From NCBI RefSeq assembly GCF_002933275.1, contig NZ_PSSX01000003.1, positions 124,001 through 188,000 of the forward strand: a stretch of 64,000 nt of DNA. The letters run 5' to 3'. The DNA comes from Marinobacter maroccanus (lineage in GTDB: Bacteria; Pseudomonadota; Gammaproteobacteria; Pseudomonadales; Oleiphilaceae). Shown piece by piece: positions 35,859 through 49,720 of the stretch (position 1 is its first letter; every line of letters begins with the position of its first letter). The notes beneath the pieces are model-generated. The model ran no database searches. It saw nothing but the letters and a program-made list of their open reading frames with translations, and had not been told where the DNA came from. The position numbers and the translations under genes are program-made.

Positions 35859-36929
35859 ATGAGACATTCCTGCATTTTCGCTGCTGTTTCCGTGACCACG
35901 CTTGTCCTGACTGGCTGCGGACTCGAGGACACTGGCCCTTCAGCATTCAACCCGGCTACCAATGTGGATCTGACGTTCTCAAGCTTCGACCTGCAGAACA
36001 CCGAGGGGGTCCCGGACAACCTTGGCCACACTCGTTTCTGGGACTTTTACCGGGGCATCCAGCCCGCAGGGGAAGCGTCCGACGATCTCGAGACGACCAG
36101 CGAAATACGCTCCCATATCGAGATTTTTACCCGTGCCACGGCAACAGACTCGGGCTCCACCTATGACAGCGTGCGCAACCCTCTGGACCTGATGAATCAG
36201 GTGCTCGCATCCGGTGAAGTCACCAATTTCCAGGAGGGTAAACGATACATCAGCCAGCGCATTGCCGATGGCGTCGCAGGCACCTACAACACCCGGGGTA
36301 ACGGCGCCCAGATCCGGTTTACAGACCAGTCGGCAGTGATTGCCGATCTGCCGCTGAATGACCAGCTCTGGATCTACCCCACCCTGGACTGGCGTTACCT
36401 GCCAGATGGCCCGGAAGGATCGGATCTCGAGAACAAGGTGTATCGCACTATCCAGTACGTCAGCCGCAGCGTGGAGGAAGAAGACCAGGCGGCCCAGCCG
36501 GAACTTGTCAGCGTGCTGGCAGGCAGCCGGTTTGACGCCAACAGCTTCATGACGCTGGGTTACAGCCCCACCGAGTTCGCCACCGCCGACTACCTGAGCC
36601 GGAACCATGGCAGCATCGAACTGCGCCAGGATTTCATTGACGAAAACACCGATACGCTGTTTATCAAGAATCAGGAATCCGAGGTCATCCAACTCGATCG
36701 CTATGCCGGTTACACCCTGGAAGACAACCATCCCGACTGCCTCAGAATCGAGCTGGATTACAACATGGAACGGGTCAGGATTTTTGCCTCGGACGGCGAG
36801 CCGGCCCGTATTGACGATCCCGACTCAACGGACGAGCAGGACACCATTGCCAATCCGGCCAACTGCACCTATCAGGAAGACGCGGACGCGGTGACCACTT
36901 GGGGAACGGTGGCTATCGCCGAGCGCTAG
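35859..36929 (+). CDS. Putative lipoprotein, unknown function
   Basis: This 356-residue protein has a lipoprotein signal (MRHSCIFAAVSVTTLVLTGC, lipobox LTGC). The mature part is acidic and rich in Asp, Asn and Thr (HIEIFTRATATDSGSTYDSV; RSVEEEDQAAQPELVSVLAG), like secreted halophile proteins. I recognise no domain. It is divergent from the hybrid kinase, and its stop overlaps that of the convergent gene (CTAG shared). It might be a periplasmic partner of the neighbouring sensor, but nothing in sequence proves that. Confidence 0.75.
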   Translation: MRHSCIFAAVSVTTLVLTGCGLEDTGPSAFNPATNVDLTFSSFDLQNTEGVPDNLGHTRFWDFYRGIQPAGEASDDLETTSEIRSHIEIFTRATATDSGSTYDSVRNPLDLMNQVLASGEVTNFQEGKRYISQRIADGVAGTYNTRGNGAQIRFTDQSAVIADLPLNDQLWIYPTLDWRYLPDGPEGSDLENKVYRTIQYVSRSVEEEDQAAQPELVSVLAGSRFDANSFMTLGYSPTEFATADYLSRNHGSIELRQDFIDENTDTLFIKNQESEVIQLDRYAGYTLEDNHPDCLRIELDYNMERVRIFASDGEPARIDDPDSTDEQDTIANPANCTYQEDADAVTTWGTVAIAER

Positions 36930-37177
36930 CTGGCGCCCCCGTCCCTGAGATCCCAGTTTTGCAGGAAACCTTTCTTGCGATCGATCATCCGTTCATAGGT
37001 GGAGATCATGATAGCCGCGTGGGGCGCTTTGACCAGACGGAGGGTTTCGATCCGGCGTTCGAGCCGCTCGACTTCCGAGCGCACCTGCTGATGCACGTGA
37101 TTGCGAACGCTGTCGTGATGGTCCAGCTTGACCTCGCGGGAGGAAGACTGGTGGCTGGGGGGTGTGGGCTTGTCCAT
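36926..37177 (-). CDS. Small coiled-coil-like protein, unknown function
   Basis: This 83-residue protein begins MDKPTPPSHQSSSREVKLDH. A helical, charged core follows (HQQVRSEVERLERRIETLRL), then ISTYERMIDRKKGFLQNWDL. It has no signal and no known domain. Longer frames start at 37312 but run through AT-rich promoter-like DNA, so I prefer the ATG at 37177. Its stop overlaps that of the lipoprotein gene on the other strand. Confidence 0.55.
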   Translation of the reverse strand: MDKPTPPSHQSSSREVKLDHHDSVRNHVHQQVRSEVERLERRIETLRLVKAPHAAIMISTYERMIDRKKGFLQNWDLRDGGAS

Positions 37178-37373
37178 TCGGCTTCTCGTCCATTGAGTCG
37201 TGATAGATCCTTTTCCCATCACGCAAGTCTGCACAACAGTCCGGAAAAGTGCAATTAAAATGAATAGAGTTTCATTTTTATTTTCAGTCTTACCGGTCCT
37301 TCTGTCATTCACACGAAGGAAGCCCTGCTATAGTTCCCTGTAGATATGACATTGCCCACCGACAGGAGCTCCC

Positions 37374-37718
37374 ATGACCCAGACATCCGTGGCTGACACC
37401 CTCCGTGAATATCTGTCGCTGCTGGAACTGCTGGACGACGCTTACTGGGAAGCCAGCAGCATTCACCACAAGGACATGCTGTACGACATCATCAGTATCT
37501 TCAGCCAGGAAGTAGCCGAGATAAACAAGCTCAGTATCCAGGACCACCATTACCCCTATGAGGTCATTACCGAGGGCATCCGCCGGGTTGTGCCGAAGCT
37601 GGAGCGGCTTGATGAAAACCGCGAAGACGTGATTCAACGCACCCAGACACTGACCGATTTCCGCGACATCCTGTCATCAGTGCTGGGCATCCTGGAGGCC
37701 CAGCTCCGGACCCTCTGA
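37374..37718 (+). CDS. Small acidic helical protein, unknown function
   Basis: This 114-residue, mostly helical protein (ADTLREYLSLLELLDDAYWE; ASSIHHKDMLYDIISIFSQE; RDILSSVLGILEAQLRTL) has no membrane segment. A strong AGGAG precedes the ATG. The repeated His-containing helices could bind metal or ligand, but I do not recognise the family. It converges with the serine hydrolase gene. Confidence 0.72.
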   Translation: MTQTSVADTLREYLSLLELLDDAYWEASSIHHKDMLYDIISIFSQEVAEINKLSIQDHHYPYEVITEGIRRVVPKLERLDENREDVIQRTQTLTDFRDILSSVLGILEAQLRTL

Positions 37719-37728
37719 ACAAAACGCC

Positions 37729-39015
37729 TCAAGCGGCGATCAGTGGTCGCCGGTGCTCCGGCATCAGCGGAAAGCGGTTACCGACGGTATACACGAACTT
37801 CGCCAGCGCCGGCAGATGGTGGCCGACAATCGGGATGCCCGTGTTCAGCAGGCTGACCGAAATATCACGGGCAGCGTCTGCCCAGCACAGCTTGTTGATC
37901 AGACCGACGTGGCCAAAGGCAAACCGGCTGTTCTGGCCCCAGAGACCCACCGGGTTGCCGCCCAGCATCATGCCGGCACTGAAGCGCATGGGTATCATCA
38001 TGGTGCGGTCTATCTGCAGGGAACCGAACTGCTGAATGGCACGGCGAATGGTGATCTCACTGCAGATTCGCCGGCCGTTCCAGAGCCCGCCATTCAACAT
38101 CATCTGGAAGAAACGACTCACTTCCTCTGCGGTCCCGCACAGGTTTCCCGCCGGGATCACCGCTTCCTGGAAGCGCGGATCATTGGTAACCCGTTCAACG
38201 GTCCGGATATCGCCGCCAAGCGCCCGGTTGACGACCCAGGACACCGGGAAACGGGGGGTTGGCCCGGTGGCGTAGTTGCAGGCCAGGTCGTTCAGATGTT
38301 CCGGGGCGATGCCATAGGTAAACCATTTCATACCCATGGGCCGACGCAGGTGCTTGTCGAGATAATTCTCGATGGTATCGCCGGTCACGCGTTCCAGAAC
38401 GCGCTGGAGCACAAAGCCGCCGGTGATCGCATGATACGCCACCTTGGCGCCGTCGACCTCCACCGGCCGGGCGGCGCAGAGCAGCCGCCAGATTTCGTCG
38501 TTGTCCCAAAGCACATCAATCGGCGTTTCCCGCGGAATGGCAGGAATGCCACCCCGGTGGGAGAGAATCTGGTGCACGGTAATGGTGCGTTTGCCATTAA
38601 CCCCGAACTCCGGACAGTAGTAGGACACGGGATCCATCAGGTTCACCAACCCCTGCTCTGCCAGCATGTGCATCAGCAGGGCGGTAACCGCCTTGGAAGC
38701 AGAGAAGTAGCAAATCGGGGTATCGGTCGTCATCGGGACTTTAACCGCATCCTTCGGGTCATGGGGGCCATTGCCACTGGCATGGCCGATGGCCCGGTGC
38801 AGCACCTGCTCGCCCTTATGGCGAATGGAGATCTGGATACCCGGATGCACACCAGTCCGGTAAATGCTCTGGACGCTGTGCCATAAAGCATCAACCGTCT
38901 CCCGACTGACGCCTGCAGCAGCCGGGTTTTCACCAGCGGCGTCCCGGAAGGTGACGGTTTCGAGATCCTCGGGAATCTGGCTGCTATGAAGGGCACGGCG
39001 GGCAAGTCGGTTCAT
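37729..39015 (-). CDS. Serine hydrolase, beta-lactamase/EstB family
   Basis: The 428-residue protein has the class C/penicillin-binding fold markers: catalytic SASK in PICYFSASKAVTALLMHMLA, the Tyr motif in VAYHAITGGFVLQRVLERVT, and FAFGHVGLINKLCWADAARD in place of the KTG strand (here HVG). This is typical of EstB-like esterases rather than true beta-lactamases. No signal peptide is obvious. Esterase or transesterase activity on small esters is likely; the natural substrate is unknown. Confidence 0.85.
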   Translation of the reverse strand: MNRLARRALHSSQIPEDLETVTFRDAAGENPAAAGVSRETVDALWHSVQSIYRTGVHPGIQISIRHKGEQVLHRAIGHASGNGPHDPKDAVKVPMTTDTPICYFSASKAVTALLMHMLAEQGLVNLMDPVSYYCPEFGVNGKRTITVHQILSHRGGIPAIPRETPIDVLWDNDEIWRLLCAARPVEVDGAKVAYHAITGGFVLQRVLERVTGDTIENYLDKHLRRPMGMKWFTYGIAPEHLNDLACNYATGPTPRFPVSWVVNRALGGDIRTVERVTNDPRFQEAVIPAGNLCGTAEEVSRFFQMMLNGGLWNGRRICSEITIRRAIQQFGSLQIDRTMMIPMRFSAGMMLGGNPVGLWGQNSRFAFGHVGLINKLCWADAARDISVSLLNTGIPIVGHHLPALAKFVYTVGNRFPLMPEHRRPLIAA

Positions 39016-39141
39016 CAGTTCAAACCTTTTTCAGTACGATTGTTGTTTTTCTATTTTCCATAGAACCACCCCGCTGCACATTGGCCGGGCCGCAACCATG
39101 CTGACGTCACCGCCTCCACCTGGCCCGGAACACGGGTCTCA

Positions 39142-40329
39142 TTACTGATTATGGACCTGGTCGTGCAGGTGCGCCATGGCAACACAGTTTCGCCCGCGCT
39201 CCTTGGCCAGATACATGGCCTTGTCGGCCGCAGCACAAAGTGTGGAGGCCGTCTGCCCGTGATCGGGATAGACCGCAACGCCGACACTGATCGTCAGGGG
39301 CACCGTCTGGTCATTCCCGAGCGGCTGGGGCTCGTCGGCCACTTTGCGCCGGAGCCGCTCGGCCGTCTCCTGAGCTTCTTCAAGATCCATTTCCGGCAGA
39401 ACGATAACGAACTCCTCACCACCAAACCGGCCGATGGAGTCCACACTCCTCACGCTGCTCTGGAGCAGACGACTGATGGAGCGCAGAACTGAGTCACCGG
39501 CGGCGTGACCGAAAGTATCGTTGATATCCTTGAAGTGGTCGAAATCAACCCAGAGCACGGCCATGGGCCTCTGATATCGCCTGGCCCGTTCCAGCTCCTC
39601 CTCCAGAACCCTCGACATTTCCCGGCGGTTGAACAGCCCGGTCAATGGGTCCCGGGTGGCCAGCTCCTCCAGCTCATTTTCAAGGGTCTTGCGATCGGAA
39701 ATGTCCAGCACGATGCCTTCAAGCACAACGGTGCCATCTTCTTCCTCGATGCCCCGGCCACGCTCCCACACCCAGATACGACTGCCATCCTGGCGGGTAA
39801 GGCCATATTCCAGTGAAAAGGATTCGTCATTGTCCAGAGCCGTCTGCACCTCAAACAGGATCCGCTCACTGTCACCTTCATCCATCAGGCTGGCGTAACT
39901 GACCACCCGGTTATTGATAAGGTCCTCAGGCTCATAGCCAGTAAGGCGGGTGCAGCCCTGGGAAACGAACAGCATGGTCCAATGCGGATCGTATCGGCAC
40001 CGATACGCCATACCGGGGAGATTATCCATCAGGACCTGTAGCTGACGCTCCCGCTTGCGCAGGGCCTGGCGCTGATTGTGTTGCAGGGTGAGCAGGGCCC
40101 GGTCCTTGGTGAGCTGGCGCAGGAGCACCACGAACAGCACAAGGCCCGTGGTCAGGACAAACAGAAAGCCCTTCCAGGTCTGAACCAGGGAAAGCGCCTG
40201 CGGGTCGGGGAACCAGGCCTCGGCGGCGGTATCGGAAAACGCAATCCATGCAAAGCCGGCAATCAGATAGACCACCGCAGCCCAGCCAGCCCGCCGCAGG
40301 GGTGTCCGGTTATCGTTCAATCTTTTCAT
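39142..40329 (-). CDS. PAS-GGDEF diguanylate cyclase, membrane-bound
   Basis: Two N-terminal membrane helices (AAVVYLIAGFAWIAFSD; GFLFVLTTGLVLFVVLL) precede a PAS domain (MAYRCRYDPHWTMLFVSQGC) and a GGDEF domain with intact active site GRFGGEEFVIVLPE. RSVD lies five residues before GGEEF, giving the inhibitory I-site. It should make cyclic di-GMP and be feedback-inhibited. The start is doubtful: ATG at 40329 has AAGGA too close; a TTG nine bases on would be better spaced; an ATG at 40404 is improbable because it overlaps a -10-like box. Confidence 0.88.
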   Translation of the reverse strand: MKRLNDNRTPLRRAGWAAVVYLIAGFAWIAFSDTAAEAWFPDPQALSLVQTWKGFLFVLTTGLVLFVVLLRQLTKDRALLTLQHNQRQALRKRERQLQVLMDNLPGMAYRCRYDPHWTMLFVSQGCTRLTGYEPEDLINNRVVSYASLMDEGDSERILFEVQTALDNDESFSLEYGLTRQDGSRIWVWERGRGIEEEDGTVVLEGIVLDISDRKTLENELEELATRDPLTGLFNRREMSRVLEEELERARRYQRPMAVLWVDFDHFKDINDTFGHAAGDSVLRSISRLLQSSVRSVDSIGRFGGEEFVIVLPEMDLEEAQETAERLRRKVADEPQPLGNDQTVPLTISVGVAVYPDHGQTASTLCAAADKAMYLAKERGRNCVAMAHLHDQVHNQ

Positions 40330-40378
40330 TCCTTGATAGTCTGACCGCGAAGGCTCCATGAACACACAGCCATCGGTG

Positions 40379-40407
40379 TTTGGACATTTAGGGTATTTGG
40401 ACATTTA
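40379..40407. repeat. 12-bp direct repeat with 17-bp period upstream of the diguanylate cyclase
   Basis: TTTGGACATTTA occurs at 40379-40390 and exactly again at 40396-40407, next to TATAA/CATTAT sequence, in the divergent gap between the cyclase and ybaK. It could be a tandem regulator-binding site. Confidence 0.5.
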
Positions 40408-40562
40408 TAATGTACGAAAAATAGTCATAACGGGACCTTAAGTCGAGCGGCAAATGTCATGAGCCGTAAAATCGTCCTCTGCCCACTGTCCAGGGACAGT
40501 TGTTGCAGTGCCGCTTAGCTGCTTTAATTCCCGGTCTCTGTCCCCCAATACCGGAGCCGAGC

Positions 40563-41033
40563 ATGACGCCAGGCATTAACGCGGCTCGCAAGGCCGCAGT
40601 GCCCCATACAATCCACGAGTACGACCACGATCCGGCCAGCGAAAGCTATGGCACCGAGGCGGCTGAGAAAACCGGCGTGGAGCCGGCCCGGGTGTTCAAG
40701 ACTCTGGTGGTGGCCATCGATGGTAAGGAGCTGGTCGTGGGCATCGTGCCGGTGACCACCATGCTCAACATGAAACTGATTGCCCGGGCGGCCCGCGGAA
40801 AGAAAGCCACCATGGCTGACAAACAGGCGGTAGAACGCACGACGGGCTATGTTCTGGGTGGTGTAAGCCCCCTGGGGCAGAAAAAAAAGCTGAAAACCTT
40901 TATCGACGACTCGGCCCTGGGCTTTGATACCATTTTTGTCAGCGCCGGGCGCCGCGGCCTGGAAATTGAACTTGCACCCCGGGATCTGGCAACACTGGTA
41001 AACGGCGGTTTTTTCCCACTCCATCAGGAGTAA
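40563..41033 (+). CDS. ybaK: Cys-tRNA(Pro)/Cys-tRNA(Cys) deacylase
   Basis: This 156-residue YbaK/EbsC-family protein has the family patterns TGVEPARVFKTLVVAIDGKE, KLIARAARGKKATMADKQAV and GYVLGGVSPLGQKKKLKTFI, with the catalytic Lys in VFKTL and the GGVSP(L)G loop. It clears Cys mischarged on tRNA-Pro. GGAG seven bases upstream supports ATG at 40563. The antiporter gene starts three bases after its stop. Confidence 0.92.
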   Translation: MTPGINAARKAAVPHTIHEYDHDPASESYGTEAAEKTGVEPARVFKTLVVAIDGKELVVGIVPVTTMLNMKLIARAARGKKATMADKQAVERTTGYVLGGVSPLGQKKKLKTFIDDSALGFDTIFVSAGRRGLEIELAPRDLATLVNGGFFPLHQE

Positions 41034-41036
41034 GCC

Positions 41037-42230
41037 TTGAACCACGCAACGGACCTGCTATTGATCGGCGGCACCTTGCTGCTGGCCCTGGCCGCACATG
41101 GCATCGGCCAACGCATACATGTGCCCAGGGTTACCCTGTTGCTCTTGCTTGGTGCGCTGGCCGGGCCGGAACTTCTGGACCTTCTGCCAGAAGGTGCCGA
41201 CGCCCACTTCGGATTCATTACCCAGTTAACCCTTGCCATGGTTGGCTTCCTGCTGGGTGAACGCATGGCGGTGAAGAACCTGGCGGAAGGGCGGGAGGCG
41301 GTGATCGTGAGCATCGCCGTCACCCTTGTGACGGCGGCATTTGTTGCCGTCGCAGTCTGGCTGGTTACCCGGAATCTTCCCGCTGCGCTGCTTCTGGGCT
41401 CCATCGCAACGGCAACAGCGCCGGCAGCAACACTGGATACGTTGAAAGAAGCGGGTGCCAACGGCCCTCTGACTCGGCTGGTGTTCCAGGTGGTCGCCAT
41501 TGACGACGCCTGGGGCGCCATCCTGTTCAGTATCTGCCTGGTCGGCGCACAACTGCTGCTGGGCGGTGGCGGTACCGGGCTTTCAACCCTTGGAATCGGT
41601 CTTCTGGATGTCGGGGGGGCGGTTCTGCTGGGCATTGTCCTGGGTCTGCCCATGGCCTGGCTCACGGGCCGACTGCGGCCCGGCGAGCCCATGTTGCTGG
41701 AATCTGCCGGTTTCGTCTTCGTGGCCGCCGGCATCGCGTCGTTTCTTGGCCTCTCCTATCTGCTGACCTGCATGACCCTGGGCATCGTAGTCGCCAACCG
41801 GGCAAGGCACCATGTGCGCCCATTCCGCTCGATAGAAGGCATTTCCGAACCGTTCCTGGCCCTGTTCTTTTTCATGGCCGGCTACCAGCTTGAGTGGGCG
41901 ATGCTGCCAACCCTCGGCGCGCTGGGTCTGGCCTATGTGGCCGCCCGGATTGCCGGCAGGTTGGCGGGCGGGCGGTTCGGCGGCTATCTGGCCGGTTCCG
42001 CGACTCATACCCGGAAACGGATCGGCGCCTGCCTGATGCCCCAGGCCGGCGTTGCCCTCGGCCTGGCACTGCTGGCCACAGAACGGCTGCCGGAACTGAC
42101 GTATATTCTGCCCCTGGTCATTGGCGCAACGGTAATCTTTGAACTGGTGGGGCCGCCGCTCACCCTGATTCAGCTCAGGCGTGCCGGCGAAACCGGCAAA
42201 GGCTATCAGGACGAACCGGACGAGGAGTGA
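41037..42230 (+). CDS. Cation:proton antiporter (CPA2-type)
   Basis: This 397-residue membrane protein has about 12 helices. LGSIATATAPAATLDTLKEA has the position of the ion-binding unwound helix, and VVAIDDAWGAILFSICLVGA carries the paired Asp residues of electrogenic CPA2 exchangers. There are no KTN/TrkA domains. It starts with TTG, placed just after AGGAG that overlaps the ybaK stop, so it is translationally coupled. Na+/H+ or K+/H+ exchange is likely; the ion is unknown. Confidence 0.85.
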   Translation: MNHATDLLLIGGTLLLALAAHGIGQRIHVPRVTLLLLLGALAGPELLDLLPEGADAHFGFITQLTLAMVGFLLGERMAVKNLAEGREAVIVSIAVTLVTAAFVAVAVWLVTRNLPAALLLGSIATATAPAATLDTLKEAGANGPLTRLVFQVVAIDDAWGAILFSICLVGAQLLLGGGGTGLSTLGIGLLDVGGAVLLGIVLGLPMAWLTGRLRPGEPMLLESAGFVFVAAGIASFLGLSYLLTCMTLGIVVANRARHHVRPFRSIEGISEPFLALFFFMAGYQLEWAMLPTLGALGLAYVAARIAGRLAGGRFGGYLAGSATHTRKRIGACLMPQAGVALGLALLATERLPELTYILPLVIGATVIFELVGPPLTLIQLRRAGETGKGYQDEPDEE

Positions 42231-42249
42231 TCACCTGTTACACGGCCAT

Positions 42250-42288
42250 AAAAAAACCGGAGAACCCGCCAGGGTTGTCCGGTTTTTT
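42250..42288. terminator. Bidirectional intrinsic terminator
   Basis: AAAAAACCGGA and TCCGGTTTTTT form the outer stem, with an inner ACCC/GGGT pair and loop GCCA. A and T runs on both sides let it serve both the antiporter (+) and icd (-). Confidence 0.9.
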
Positions 42289-42329
42289 GCTGACATCCGG
42301 GCGTGGGCCCGGATGCTATAGCGCTGAAC

Positions 42330-44573
<2,244 letters not shown>

Positions 44574-44678
44574 TTTCGTCCTCAGGCTAATGGGTGGGTT
44601 CAGGACGGTCATGGCGGGGTCAGGCGTCTTTTGAACGTCCGACCTGAGCAATGACTGATTAGGAACTTTTGATAGGTC

Positions 44679-44723
44679 TACTAAGATACCATTTTTTCGT
44701 TAATTTTGGTTACGATCTTAGTA
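44679..44723. promoter_or_regulatory. 9-bp inverted repeat upstream of icd
   Basis: TACTAAGAT (44679-44687) and ATCTTAGTA (44715-44723) are perfect complements separated by 27 AT-rich bases, about 110-150 bases upstream of icd. On the minus strand TATACT overlaps one arm. It is a candidate operator or promoter element in the 308-base gap 44574-44881, which otherwise holds the REP-like hairpin and nothing else I can name. Confidence 0.4.
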
Positions 44724-44830
44724 TAAGAACGGACTAAAAATGCCTGATCTTCGGTTACAAGACGATGAAATGGCGGGAATTTACGAAACTTTCTAACATC
44801 GGACATTCGGGTAGAGCGGCAGAAGAGTAG

Positions 44831-44858
44831 GTCGGATTAGCCAACGGCGTAATCCGAC
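44831..44858. repeat. REP-like palindrome after the 3HB operon
   Basis: GTCGGATTA (44831-44839) and TAATCCGAC (44850-44858) form a perfect 9-bp stem. The wording GTAGGTCGGATTAG...GTAATCCGACA is a dispersed palindrome I recall from many gammaproteobacterial genomes. It sits just past the aacS stop and could trim or protect the mRNA end. Confidence 0.65.
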
Positions 44859-44881
44859 AACCACCCTCAGATTTCAGACCT

Positions 44882-46870
<1,989 letters not shown>

Positions 46871-46886
46871 CCATATCTCCTGAATG

Positions 46887-47666
46887 TTACTGCATATGCC
46901 AGCCGTGACTGACCACGATGGACTGGCCAGTCAAAGCCGCAGAGGGGAATGCAGCCAGATGAACCGCCAACTCTGCCACGTCTTCAAGGGTGGTGAATTC
47001 CCCGTCCACAGTGTTCTTGAGCATAACTTTACTGATCACTTCCTGTTCGGAAATGCCCAGCTCCTTGGCCTGTTCCGGAATCTGCTTGTCCACCAGGGGC
47101 GTGCGCACAAACCCGGGGCAGATGATGTTGCTCCGCACCCCGTGTTCCGCACCCTCTTTCGCCACCGCCCTGCACAGTCCCAGCATGCCGTGTTTAGCCG
47201 CCACGTAAGGTGCTTTCAAGGGAGAGGCCTCCAGAGAGTGCACCGACCCCATGTAGAGCATGGTGCCCCCGCCACTCTCGTACATATGTTTGAGTGCCGC
47301 GCGGGTCACCAGGAATGCGCCATCAAGATGCACATTCATGACTTTGCTCCAGTCGGAATAAGCAAGCTTGTGCACCGGGTCGATATGCTGGATGCCAGCG
47401 TTCGCGATGGCGATATCCAGGCCACCCCACTGTTTAACCACAAAGCTTACGTTTACGTCAACTGCTTCTTCATCGGTGACATCCATGGCCAACGCCATGG
47501 CCGTGCCGCCAGCCTGCTCGATAGCGGTTACCGTTTCCTGTGCCGCCTCAATAGTGAGGTCAGCCACGGCGACCTTGGCGCCCTCGCGGCCATAGGCCTC
47601 AGCAATGGCCCGGCCGATGCCGCGACCGGCACCGGTAATCAGCGCAATCCGGTTTTCCAGACGCAT
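46887..47666 (-). CDS. bdhA: 3-hydroxybutyrate dehydrogenase
   Basis: This 259-residue short-chain dehydrogenase has the cofactor loop [19 protein letters not shown], the [18 protein letters not shown] stretch highly typical of D-3-hydroxybutyrate dehydrogenases, the catalytic Ser region [20 protein letters not shown] (Tyr and Lys of YxxxK) and the C-terminal VVSHGWHMQ. It oxidises (R)-3-hydroxybutyrate to acetoacetate with NAD+. AAGGAG supports ATG at 47666. It lies 16 bases before aacS and 13 after dctM. Confidence 0.95.
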   Translation of the reverse strand: MRLENRIALITGAGRGIGRAIAEAYGREGAKVAVADLTIEAAQETVTAIEQAGGTAMALAMDVTDEEAVDVNVSFVVKQWGGLDIAIANAGIQHIDPVHKLAYSDWSKVMNVHLDGAFLVTRAALKHMYESGGGTMLYMGSVHSLEASPLKAPYVAAKHGMLGLCRAVAKEGAEHGVRSNIICPGFVRTPLVDKQIPEQAKELGISEQEVISKVMLKNTVDGEFTTLEDVAELAVHLAAFPSAALTGQSIVVSHGWHMQ

Positions 47667-47679
47667 TGTTATTTTCTCC

Positions 47680-49044
47680 TTAGTCGTAAGCCACACTCGG
47701 CAGCCAGGTCGCGATTTCCGGCACCACGAACACAATGGCCAGAGCTATCAGCTGGATAATGATGAACGGAATAACGCCACGGTAGATATCGGTAACGGCG
47801 ATCTCCGGCGGCGCCACACCCTTGATGTAGAACAGAGCGAAACCAACCGGCGGTGTCAGGAACGATGTCTGCAGGCACATGGCAAACAGAATGGTGAACC
47901 ACACCAGATCGAAACCGAGCTGCTGCACTACGGGCGCCACCAGCGGCAGGATGATCAGAGTAATCTCGACCCAATCCAGGAAGAAACCGAGCAGGAAGAC
48001 ACCAAACAGGATGGTGAGAATAACGCCGTAGGGTCCGAATGGCAGGCCCAGCAGGGCATCTTCGATCACTTGGTCGCCACCCAGGCCGCGCAGTACGACA
48101 GAGAAGGCGGTCGCGCCCAGGAAGATGGCAAAAATGAACGCAGCTGTTCGGGTTGTCTGCTGCATGGAAGAGTTGAGCACTTTCAGGTTGAGTCGGCCGG
48201 ACATCAGGGCCAACAGCAGAGCGCCCAGCGCACCAACACCGGAAGCTTCCGTTGGTGTTGCTATGCCGGCAAAGATGGAACCCAGAACACCCAGGATCAG
48301 TGCGGCCGTCGGTACCACGGCTTTCGCCACTTCCCAGACGATTGCCCAGGTCACTTTCTCCGTACCCTCCGGCACCGGCGCAATGTTCGGTTGCAGCATC
48401 GGACGGATAATGGCGTAGGCCACGTACATGGCACCCAGCATCAGGCCGGGGAAGAACGCGCCCATGAACAGATCGCCTACTGACGCCTCCGGAACCGCCA
48501 GGCGGTCAGCCATCAAAACCAGCATGATCGAAGGGGGGATCAGAATACCCAGGGTCCCGGTGGCGCAGGCAGTGCCCACGGCAAACCCCTTGTCGTACTT
48601 GTTCTGCATCATCACAGGCAGGGATAGCATGCCCAGAAGCACGACGGAGGCACCGATGATACCGGTGGTCGCGGCCAACAGGACGCCGATAACGATTACG
48701 GTGACCGCGTAGCCGCCACGGACGGCGCCAAACAGCTTGACCATGCTGTTCATCAGGCGCTCAGCCACACCGGACTGGTCAAGCATGATGCCCATGAAGA
48801 TAAACATGGGCAGGGCGACAAGGGTCTCGCTGTTTACCACCTTCCATATTCGTTCGGGAACCAGCCCCATGGACGACTGATAATCAAACCAGAGGTTGGC
48901 ACCAAAATTCTCAACAGCAATGACACCGACGACAGTCCAGATAACCGCAGTGCCGCCCAACACCCACGCGACCGGATAACCGGTCATCAACAGCGCCCCG
49001 AAGGTGAGGAACATGCCGATTACAAAAAGGGTTTCAAGCTCCAT
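47680..49044 (-). CDS. dctM: TRAP transporter large permease (DctM)
   Basis: This 454-residue protein has about 12 hydrophobic helices. DctM patterns include [60 protein letters not shown] (the GILIPPS motif), and a second-half repeat. It forms the Na+-coupled transport channel of a TRAP system. The start overlaps the dctQ stop by one base (TGATG). From its operon partners the cargo is probably 3-hydroxybutyrate or a short oligomer or keto relative. Confidence 0.95.
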   Translation of the reverse strand: MELETLFVIGMFLTFGALLMTGYPVAWVLGGTAVIWTVVGVIAVENFGANLWFDYQSSMGLVPERIWKVVNSETLVALPMFIFMGIMLDQSGVAERLMNSMVKLFGAVRGGYAVTVIVIGVLLAATTGIIGASVVLLGMLSLPVMMQNKYDKGFAVGTACATGTLGILIPPSIMLVLMADRLAVPEASVGDLFMGAFFPGLMLGAMYVAYAIIRPMLQPNIAPVPEGTEKVTWAIVWEVAKAVVPTAALILGVLGSIFAGIATPTEASGVGALGALLLALMSGRLNLKVLNSSMQQTTRTAAFIFAIFLGATAFSVVLRGLGGDQVIEDALLGLPFGPYGVILTILFGVFLLGFFLDWVEITLIILPLVAPVVQQLGFDLVWFTILFAMCLQTSFLTPPVGFALFYIKGVAPPEIAVTDIYRGVIPFIIIQLIALAIVFVVPEIATWLPSVAYD

Positions 49045-49682
49045 CAGGACGCATCCTCTTTCTTATTGTTCCCGGACTCGATCCGGATTGGCTTCGGAAA
49101 GCCGAAAAGCAGGGCAGTGACTTTCAGCAGACGGGACAGGGCAGCGATAATCAGAAGTACAAAGGACAGTGCCAGAATACCCTTGAGGATCCAGCGGTAG
49201 GGCAGCCCGGCAGGTGCCTGACTGGTCTCGCCCTGCTCCCAGGAACTGACTGCGTAGGGAATCATTTCGTAAACCGCCAGTCCGAGAAACGGCAACAACA
49301 GGAATACCAGACCAAACAGTTCGATCCAGGCCTGGCCTTTGAGCGAAAGGCGCTCATGGATCACATCCACCCTCACGTGATCATCGGTTACCAGGGTATA
49401 GCCCAGCCCCAGTAACCAGCCCGCACCGGCCAGATGCCACTGGACTTCCTCCAGGGTGACCGACCCCATGCCAAAGGCATAGCGACCGACTACCGCATAA
49501 ATGATCACGCCGGTGACCACAATCCAGAGCCAGGAAGCAGTCTTGCCGATAGCTGAAATCACAGCGTCCAGGGCCTGGCTGAGCCAGGTGGTCGGAAACT
49601 CGGTGTGATGATGAATAAATTGACCGGCATCCGACGCCGATGCGTGCACATCGGGCGGTGAGCCTTTATCAGACACTGCCAT
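49044..49682 (-). CDS. dctQ: TRAP transporter small permease (DctQ)
   Basis: This 212-residue protein has four membrane helices. DctQ patterns include WLWIVVTGVIIYAVVGRYAF, SVTLEEVQWHLAGAGWLLGL and GYTLVTDDHVRVDVIHERLS, with a longer N-terminal extension than usual. AGGAAC precedes the ATG. Two strong hairpins separate it from dctP, likely tuning the ratio of binding protein to permease. Confidence 0.93.
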   Translation of the reverse strand: MAVSDKGSPPDVHASASDAGQFIHHHTEFPTTWLSQALDAVISAIGKTASWLWIVVTGVIIYAVVGRYAFGMGSVTLEEVQWHLAGAGWLLGLGYTLVTDDHVRVDVIHERLSLKGQAWIELFGLVFLLLPFLGLAVYEMIPYAVSSWEQGETSQAPAGLPYRWILKGILALSFVLLIIAALSRLLKVTALLFGFPKPIRIESGNNKKEDAS

Positions 49683-49720
49683 ACAACAGTTCCTCGTTCA
49701 GAAAGCCTGTCGTGAAACAA

